Positions 13,411 through 18,202 of a stretch of DNA of 18,202 nt are shown here, in pieces. Position 1 is the stretch's first letter; every line of letters begins with the position of its first letter. The position numbers and the translations under genes were made by a program. The DNA is taken from the NCBI GenBank assembly GCA_002353635.1, contig DEKA01000029.1, positions 958-19,159 on the forward strand, written 5' to 3'. The notes below the pieces were generated by a model. It did not search any database. It worked only from the letters and a program-made list of their open reading frames with translations, and was not told the DNA's origin. The stretch is from Lachnospiraceae bacterium UBA2734. GTDB lineage: Bacteria > Bacillota > Clostridia > Lachnospirales > Lachnospiraceae.

Positions 13411-14666
13411 GTGAAACAACGGGAATCCGGAAAAAGCCGGAACTTCTGTGCCCTGCAAAGGACCTGGAGGTCTTGAAGACCGCCGTGGACTTCGGCGCGG
13501 ATGCAGTCTACATCGGCGGCGAGTCCTATGGCCTTCGCGCCAAGGCGAAGAACTTTTCGAAGGAGGAGATGGCAGAGGGCATCGCCTATGCCCATGAAAG
13601 GGGCAGAAAGGTCCATGTGACTGCAAACATCCTTGCCCACAACGCAGACCTTGCGGGGGCGGCGGAATACTTCCGCGAGCTCGAGGAGCTCCGCCCCGAC
13701 GCGGTCCTCATTGCAGACCCCGGGATGTTTGTGCTGGCAAGGCAGAACTGCCCGGATGTTGACATCCACATCTCGACACAGGCAAACAACACCAACAGCG
13801 GGACCTTTCATTTCTGGGCGGCCCAGGGCGCAAAGCGCGTTGTCTGCGCGAGGGAGCTCTCGCTGAATGAGATCCGGCAGATTCGCAGGGACACCCCGAA
13901 GGACCTGGAGATTGAGGCCTTTGTCCACGGCGCCATGTGCATCTCCTATTCCGGCAGGTGCCTGCTCTCGAGCTACTTCACGGGGCGGGATGCAAACCGC
14001 GGTGCCTGCACCCATCCCTGCCGCTGGAAGTATGCGGTCATGGAGGAGTCAAGGCCCGGGGAGTACCTTCCCATCGAGGAGAATGAGCGCGGAACCTTTA
14101 TCTTCAACTCCAGGGACCTGTGCATGATCGACCACATCCCGGAACTTCTGGATGCAGGCCTCGACTCCCTGAAGATTGAGGGAAGGATGAAGACGGCGCT
14201 CTATGTCGCCACGGTGGCAAGAACCTACCGGAAGGCCATCGATGACTGCATGGAGAGCGAGGAGAAGTACCGGGCAAACCTCCCCTGGTACCGGGAGGAG
14301 ATCAGAAAGTGCACCTACCGGCGCTTTACGACGGGCTTTTACTTCGGGCGGCCGGATGCCGACTCCATGGTCTACGACAGCAACACCTACGTCTCCGAGT
14401 CCGTGTGGCTTGGAATCGTGGAGGACGTGGACGAAAGGGGCCGTGTGAAGTTCATGCAGCGGAACAAGTTCCGGGTCGGCGATGAGATTGAGATCATGGA
14501 GCCGGACGGAACGGACATCCGGACGAAGGTGCTGGGCCTGTACACGGAGGAGGGGGAATCCGTACCAGATGCCCCGCATCCGCAGCAGATCCTCTGGGCA
14601 CAGCTGGACAAAAACGCCCGAAAGGGCGATCTTTTAAGAACCACGGGAACAGAGCACGCGGAGTGA
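13407..14666 (+). CDS. trhP: U32-family protein, probable tRNA 5-hydroxyuridine synthesis factor TrhP
   Basis: U32 proteins were named as peptidases, but YrrN, YrrO and E. coli TrhP are needed for hydroxylation of U34 in tRNA, the step before TrmR. The ATG at 13407 overlaps the trmR stop (ATGA), so the two are coupled. In 419 residues, an N-terminal barrel (CPAKDLEVLKTAVDFGADAVY, VTANILAHNADL) is followed by the U32 signature EAFVHGAMCISYSGRC. Cysteines C178, C185, C201 and C205 probably bind an iron-sulfur cluster. SLKIEGRMKTALYVATVARTY follows, and a beta-rich C-terminal domain ends the protein. B. subtilis has two adjacent paralogues (yrrN, yrrO); only one, the longer type, is present here. 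Family identity is firm; the tRNA role is strongly supported by the trmR neighbour. Confidence 0.88.
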   Translation: MSETTGIRKKPELLCPAKDLEVLKTAVDFGADAVYIGGESYGLRAKAKNFSKEEMAEGIAYAHERGRKVHVTANILAHNADLAGAAEYFRELEELRPDAVLIADPGMFVLARQNCPDVDIHISTQANNTNSGTFHFWAAQGAKRVVCARELSLNEIRQIRRDTPKDLEIEAFVHGAMCISYSGRCLLSSYFTGRDANRGACTHPCRWKYAVMEESRPGEYLPIEENERGTFIFNSRDLCMIDHIPELLDAGLDSLKIEGRMKTALYVATVARTYRKAIDDCMESEEKYRANLPWYREEIRKCTYRRFTTGFYFGRPDADSMVYDSNTYVSESVWLGIVEDVDERGRVKFMQRNKFRVGDEIEIMEPDGTDIRTKVLGLYTEEGESVPDAPHPQQILWAQLDKNARKGDLLRTTGTEHAE

Positions 14667-14694
14667 AACCGCAGAGCAGAGAACGGAGAACAGC

Positions 14695-16806
14695 ATGGAA
14701 GAAAAAGAGAGGATTGATGCGCTGTACGCAAAGAACGTCTTTACCGTCGCGAAGATGAAGGAGCGGCTCCCCAAGAGCGTCTTCAAAAATGTCCTTGGCG
14801 TCATGAAGAACGGCGGGGACCTGTCGCTGTCCGATGCGGACGTGATGGCAAAGGCCATGAAGGACTGGGCCATGGAGAACGGGGCGACCCACTACACCCA
14901 CTGGTTCCAGCCGCTGACCGGGATCACGGCCGAGAAGCACGACGCCTTCGTCGGCATGCCCGACGAGGAGGGCCGCATGGTGACGACGTTCACCGGCAAG
15001 GACCTGATCAAGGGCGAGCCCGATGCCTCGAGCTTTCCCTCCGGCGGCCTTCGCTCCACGTTTGAGGCGAGGGGCTACACCGCATGGGATGTGACCAGCC
15101 CTGCCTTCCTGAAGGAGGCAGGCACCGGCGTCACGCTCTGCATCCCCACGGCGTTCTACTCCTACAAGGGCGAGGCACTGGACAAGAAGACCCCGCTCCT
15201 TCGCTCCATGGAGGCATTAAACCGCCAGGCGCTCCGGATCGTGAGGCTCTTTGGTGACACCCAGTCCACGAGAGTGACCTCCAGCACCGGTGCGGAGCAG
15301 GAGTACTTTCTTGTCGACGCGAAGGAGTACCTGCAGAGAACCGACCTCATCTTCACGGGCCGCACGCTCTTCGGCGCCCCTGCCCCGAAGGGACAGGAGA
15401 TGGAGGATCACTACTTCGGCGTCATCCGCGAGAGAGTCGGAGAGTTCATGAAGGACCTGAACGCGGAACTCTGGAAGCTCGGTGTCCCGGCAAAGACCCA
15501 GCACAACGAGGTAGCGCCGGGCCAGCATGAGCTCGCACCGGTCTTTGAGGAATCCAACCTTGCAACCGACCACAACCAGCTGATCATGGAGACCATGAAG
15601 CGGGTGGCGGAGCACCACGGCCTCCGGGTCCTGCTGCACGAAAAGCCCTTTGCCGGCGTCAACGGCTCCGGCAAGCACAACAACTGGTCTCTGACGACGG
15701 ACACCGGCGTCAACCTCCTGGATCCGGGCGAGACCCCGGAGCGGAACATCCGCTTCCTTCTCGTCCTCTCCTGCATCGTCAAGGCCGTGGACACCCACGC
15801 AGATCTTCTGCGCCAGAGCGCCTCAGACGTGGGAAATGACCTGCGCCTTGGCGCCAATGAGGCACCGCCGGCCATCGTCTCCATGTTCCTCGGCGAGCAG
15901 CTCGACGACGTCGTGCGCCAGCTCGTGGAGACCGGCATCGCTGACCGCCACATCAAGGGCGGCGTGTTAAAGACCGGCGTCTCCACGCTCCCCGACATCC
16001 GCAAGGATGCGACGGACCGGAACCGGACCTCTCCGTTTGCGTTTACCGGCAACAAGTTTGAGTTCCGCATGGTGGGCTCCTCCGACTCCATGGCGACGTC
16101 CACGACGACGCTGAATGCGATCGTCGCCGAGGCGTTCTCCGATGCGGCGGACGAGCTCGAGGGAGCACAGGACTTTGACATGGCGGTCCACGACCTCATC
16201 AAGAAGAACCTGACTGAGCACCAGCGGATCATCTTTGAGGGCAACGGCTACTCGAAGGAGTGGGTGGAGGAGGCGGCGCGCCGCGGCCTTCCGAACATCC
16301 CCTCCACGATTGAGGCTGTGCCGTCGCTTACGACGGACAAGGCGGTAAAGCTGTTCGAGAAGTTCGGCATCTTCACGAAGACCGAGCTCGAGTCCCGCTC
16401 CGAGATCATCTATGAGAACTACGCCAAGACGAAGAACATCGAGGCACTGACAATGATCGACATGGCGCAGAAGCAGATCCTGCCCGCCTGCATGAAGTTT
16501 GCAGGGGAGCAGGCGGAGACGATCCGTGCCGCTGCGGAGGCGGGAGCCGTCTTCCACACCCAGACAAAGCTCCTGCAGAAGACTGTGGGGCTGATCGACA
16601 GCGCCCAGGACGCCCTGGACCAGCTGGAGCACCTCGTGGAGGAGGCCCAGAAGATCGGGGACGCCAGGGAGCAGGCGTTTTTCTACAAGGATACTGTGGA
16701 CCCTGCCATGGCAGAGCTGAGAAAGCCCTGCGATGTGCTCGAGACCGTTGTGGACAAGAAGGAATGGCCGTTCCCGACCTATGAGGACATGCTGTTCGAG
16801 CTGTAA
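14695..16806 (+). CDS. glnN: Glutamine synthetase type III (GlnN)
   Basis: Glutamine synthetase joins ammonia and glutamate with ATP hydrolysis in the cytosol. At 703 residues this is the large type III form found in Bacteroidetes, Clostridia and cyanobacteria, not the approximately 440-residue GlnA. Family blocks are THYTHWFQPLTG and KHDAF near residues 62-82, SFPSGGLRSTFEARGYTAWD, the metal and glutamate site region QHNEVAPGQHELAPVFEE, NLATDHNQ, and the ATP-site stretch GVNGSGKHNNWSL. FEFRMVGSSDS and a long helical C-terminal region typical of the type also appear. The start ATG 14695 has CGGAG 6 nt upstream, only 28 nt after trhP, with no terminator or promoter between them. Transcription may therefore come from the upstream operon. 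No nitrogen-control site was seen. Confidence 0.95.
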   Translation: MEEKERIDALYAKNVFTVAKMKERLPKSVFKNVLGVMKNGGDLSLSDADVMAKAMKDWAMENGATHYTHWFQPLTGITAEKHDAFVGMPDEEGRMVTTFTGKDLIKGEPDASSFPSGGLRSTFEARGYTAWDVTSPAFLKEAGTGVTLCIPTAFYSYKGEALDKKTPLLRSMEALNRQALRIVRLFGDTQSTRVTSSTGAEQEYFLVDAKEYLQRTDLIFTGRTLFGAPAPKGQEMEDHYFGVIRERVGEFMKDLNAELWKLGVPAKTQHNEVAPGQHELAPVFEESNLATDHNQLIMETMKRVAEHHGLRVLLHEKPFAGVNGSGKHNNWSLTTDTGVNLLDPGETPERNIRFLLVLSCIVKAVDTHADLLRQSASDVGNDLRLGANEAPPAIVSMFLGEQLDDVVRQLVETGIADRHIKGGVLKTGVSTLPDIRKDATDRNRTSPFAFTGNKFEFRMVGSSDSMATSTTTLNAIVAEAFSDAADELEGAQDFDMAVHDLIKKNLTEHQRIIFEGNGYSKEWVEEAARRGLPNIPSTIEAVPSLTTDKAVKLFEKFGIFTKTELESRSEIIYENYAKTKNIEALTMIDMAQKQILPACMKFAGEQAETIRAAAEAGAVFHTQTKLLQKTVGLIDSAQDALDQLEHLVEEAQKIGDAREQAFFYKDTVDPAMAELRKPCDVLETVVDKKEWPFPTYEDMLFEL

Positions 16807-16841
16807 TGAGGGTGGAGTAGTACACTGGAAAGGGATATGGA

Positions 16842-18202
16842 ATGCGCATCATAGTAGTCGGCTGCGGCAAGGTCGGAAGGACCATTGTGGAGCGGCTGAG
16901 CGGTGAAGGCCACGACATCGCGGTCATCGATACGGACAGCGATGTGATCACCGACGTCACGGACAACTTTGACGTGATGGGTGTGGTGGGAAACGGAGCC
17001 AGCTACTCCGTGCTGAAGGAAGCGGGCATTGAGGACACGAACCTACTCATCGCCGTGACGGATTCGGACGAGCTGAACCTGCTTTGCTGCCTCTTTGCCA
17101 AGAAGGCGGGAGACTGCAGCACGGTGGCGAGGGTCCGGAACCCCCTGTACAACGACGAGATTGGGTACATCCGGGAGGAACTTGGCCTGTCCATGACGAT
17201 CAATCCGGAGCGGGCGGCGGCATCGGAGATCTCAAGACTCCTTCGCTTCCCCTCTGCCATCAAGATCGATACCTTTGCAAGGGGGAGGGTGGAACTTCTG
17301 CAGTTTGTGATCCCGCAGGGCTCCATTCTGGATAACTGCTCCCTGACAGAACTCGGAAGCCGCGTGAAGGCGGAGGTCCTCGTCTGCGCCGTGCAGCGGC
17401 GGGGCGAGGTTGTCATCCCCGGCGGTTCCTTTGTGCTGCATGCGGGCGACACGGCGAGCGTCATCGCAGAGCCCTCCCATGCGCGCAACTTCTTCTCCAA
17501 GATCGGCGTTGAGATCCACCGGGTCGCAAACACGATGATCGTCGGCGGCGGCACCATCGCCTACTACCTGGCAAAGCAGCTCCTCTCCTATGGGATCGGG
17601 GTCAAGATCATCGAGAAGGACCGCAGCCGCTGTGAGTGGCTCTCCCAGAACCTGCCCAAGGCCATCATCATCAACGGGGATGGCACGGACCAGGACATCC
17701 TGATGGAGGAGGGCATTGAGACCTGTGAGTCCTTTGTCACCCTGACCGGCATCGACGAGGAGAACATCTTCCTGTCCCTGTTTGCCCAGCAGTGCAACCA
17801 GTCGGCAAAGGTCATCACGAAGACGAACCGGATCTCCATCGACACGATCATCGACCGGCTGAACCTGGGCAGCATGATCCATCCCAAGAACATCACGGCG
17901 GAGTCCATCATCCGGTACGCGCGCGCCATGCAGAACTCCCTCGGCAGCAACGTGGAGACGCTCTACTACATCGTGGAGGGCAAGGCAGAGGCTCTGGAAT
18001 TTGCCATCCACAACGAGCCCTCTGTCGTGAACATTCCGCTGGCAAAGCTCCACACCAAGGACAACGTCCTGATCGCCTGCATCATCCGGAATGGAAAGTC
18101 CATTCTCCCCAACGGTCAGACCTCCATCGAGGAGGGCGACAGCGTGATTATCGTGACGACCCACAAGGGATTCGGAGACATCAAGGACATTCTGGAGAAG
18201 TA
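16842..18202 (+). CDS. trkA: Trk potassium uptake peripheral subunit TrkA; stop codon cut off by window end
   Basis: TrkA is the cytosolic NAD(H)/nucleotide-binding regulator that gates the TrkH or KtrB-type potassium channel. The start ATG 16842 has AAAGGGA (16829-16835) upstream. The 453 visible residues contain two RCK units. The first Rossmann fold has IVVGCGKVGRT (residues 4-14) and the acidic AVIDTDSD; its TrkA-C domain lies around residues 140-220. The second Rossmann fold starts near residue 232 (IVGGGTIAYYLAKQL, IIEKDRSRC, INGDGTD) and is followed by a second TrkA-C domain ending in EGDSVIIVTTHKGF. The last two bases, TA, begin what is probably the stop codon, since the family is about 450-460 residues. 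It lies 35 nt after glnN; trkH is the expected next gene but is outside the window. Confidence 0.94.
   Translation, partial: MRIIVVGCGKVGRTIVERLSGEGHDIAVIDTDSDVITDVTDNFDVMGVVGNGASYSVLKEAGIEDTNLLIAVTDSDELNLLCCLFAKKAGDCSTVARVRNPLYNDEIGYIREELGLSMTINPERAAASEISRLLRFPSAIKIDTFARGRVELLQFVIPQGSILDNCSLTELGSRVKAEVLVCAVQRRGEVVIPGGSFVLHAGDTASVIAEPSHARNFFSKIGVEIHRVANTMIVGGGTIAYYLAKQLLSYGIGVKIIEKDRSRCEWLSQNLPKAIIINGDGTDQDILMEEGIETCESFVTLTGIDEENIFLSLFAQQCNQSAKVITKTNRISIDTIIDRLNLGSMIHPKNITAESIIRYARAMQNSLGSNVETLYYIVEGKAEALEFAIHNEPSVVNIPLAKLHTKDNVLIACIIRNGKSILPNGQTSIEEGDSVIIVTTHKGFGDIKDILEK

Noticed and set aside
15411..16244. Minus-strand open frame opposite glnN
   Set aside because: Antisense shadow rich in R, S and T; the glutamine synthetase is unambiguous.
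1..18202. CRISPR arrays, tRNA or rRNA genes, riboswitches, defence or prophage genes
   Set aside because: I saw no regularly spaced repeats, no tRNA-like cloverleaf, no known riboswitch core and no phage or defence protein motif; the only mobile DNA is the single IS.

Overview
The window is a stretch of chromosomal housekeeping DNA from a Gram-positive anaerobe, most likely a GC-rich member of the Lachnospiraceae or a related Clostridia family. This is inferred from gene content and order (dnaJ-prmA-rsmE, a cysteine desulfurase paired with thiI, mtaB, then ireB-ruvX-rnj-trmR-trhP), from the type III glutamine synthetase, from AGGAGG-like ribosome binding sites and from rho-independent terminators. 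I could not run a search, so the taxonomic placement is inference.

Layout. Positions 1-1840 hold the 3' part of dnaJ and prmA, closed by a strong terminator. Positions 1894-5208 hold rsmE, a cysteine desulfurase and thiI, ending in a second strong terminator. A short minus-strand gene for an HPr-like protein (5306-5536) converges on thiI and has its own promoter and terminator. mtaB starts divergently at 5670.

A complete IS66-type insertion sequence (7018-9633, 2616 bp) sits in the last codons of mtaB. It has near-perfect terminal inverted repeats and an exact 8-bp target duplication (CCTTCACC). Removing the element and one copy of the duplication restores the ancestral mtaB end, whose stop codon overlaps a terminator hairpin. 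The element is visibly more AT-rich than its surroundings. It encodes a small accessory protein and a DDE transposase, and carries its own promoter.

From 9777 to the right edge, eight genes run in the same direction with short gaps or overlaps and no terminator that I can see: ireB, ruvX, rnj (RNase J), a short MltG-like membrane protein, trmR, trhP, a type III glutamine synthetase and trkA. The trkA stop codon is cut off by the window edge.

Functional themes. Many of the genes act on translation: PrmA (ribosomal protein L11), RsmE (16S rRNA), ThiI with its sulfur donor (tRNA s4U8), MtaB (tRNA ms2t6A37), TrmR and TrhP (tRNA mo5U34), and RNase J (RNA turnover). The remainder covers protein folding (DnaJ), kinase-linked cell-wall control (IreB), nitrogen assimilation (GlnN) and potassium uptake (TrkA).

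Most notable observations: the reconstructable insertion event with a new MtaB tail; an apparent CTG start codon for RNase J; an HPr-like protein without the phosphorylatable histidine; a small accessory gene and paired palindromes inside the IS; and an MltG-like protein without the catalytic domain. I do not see a clearly new multi-gene system such as a defence island, CRISPR array or biosynthetic cluster.
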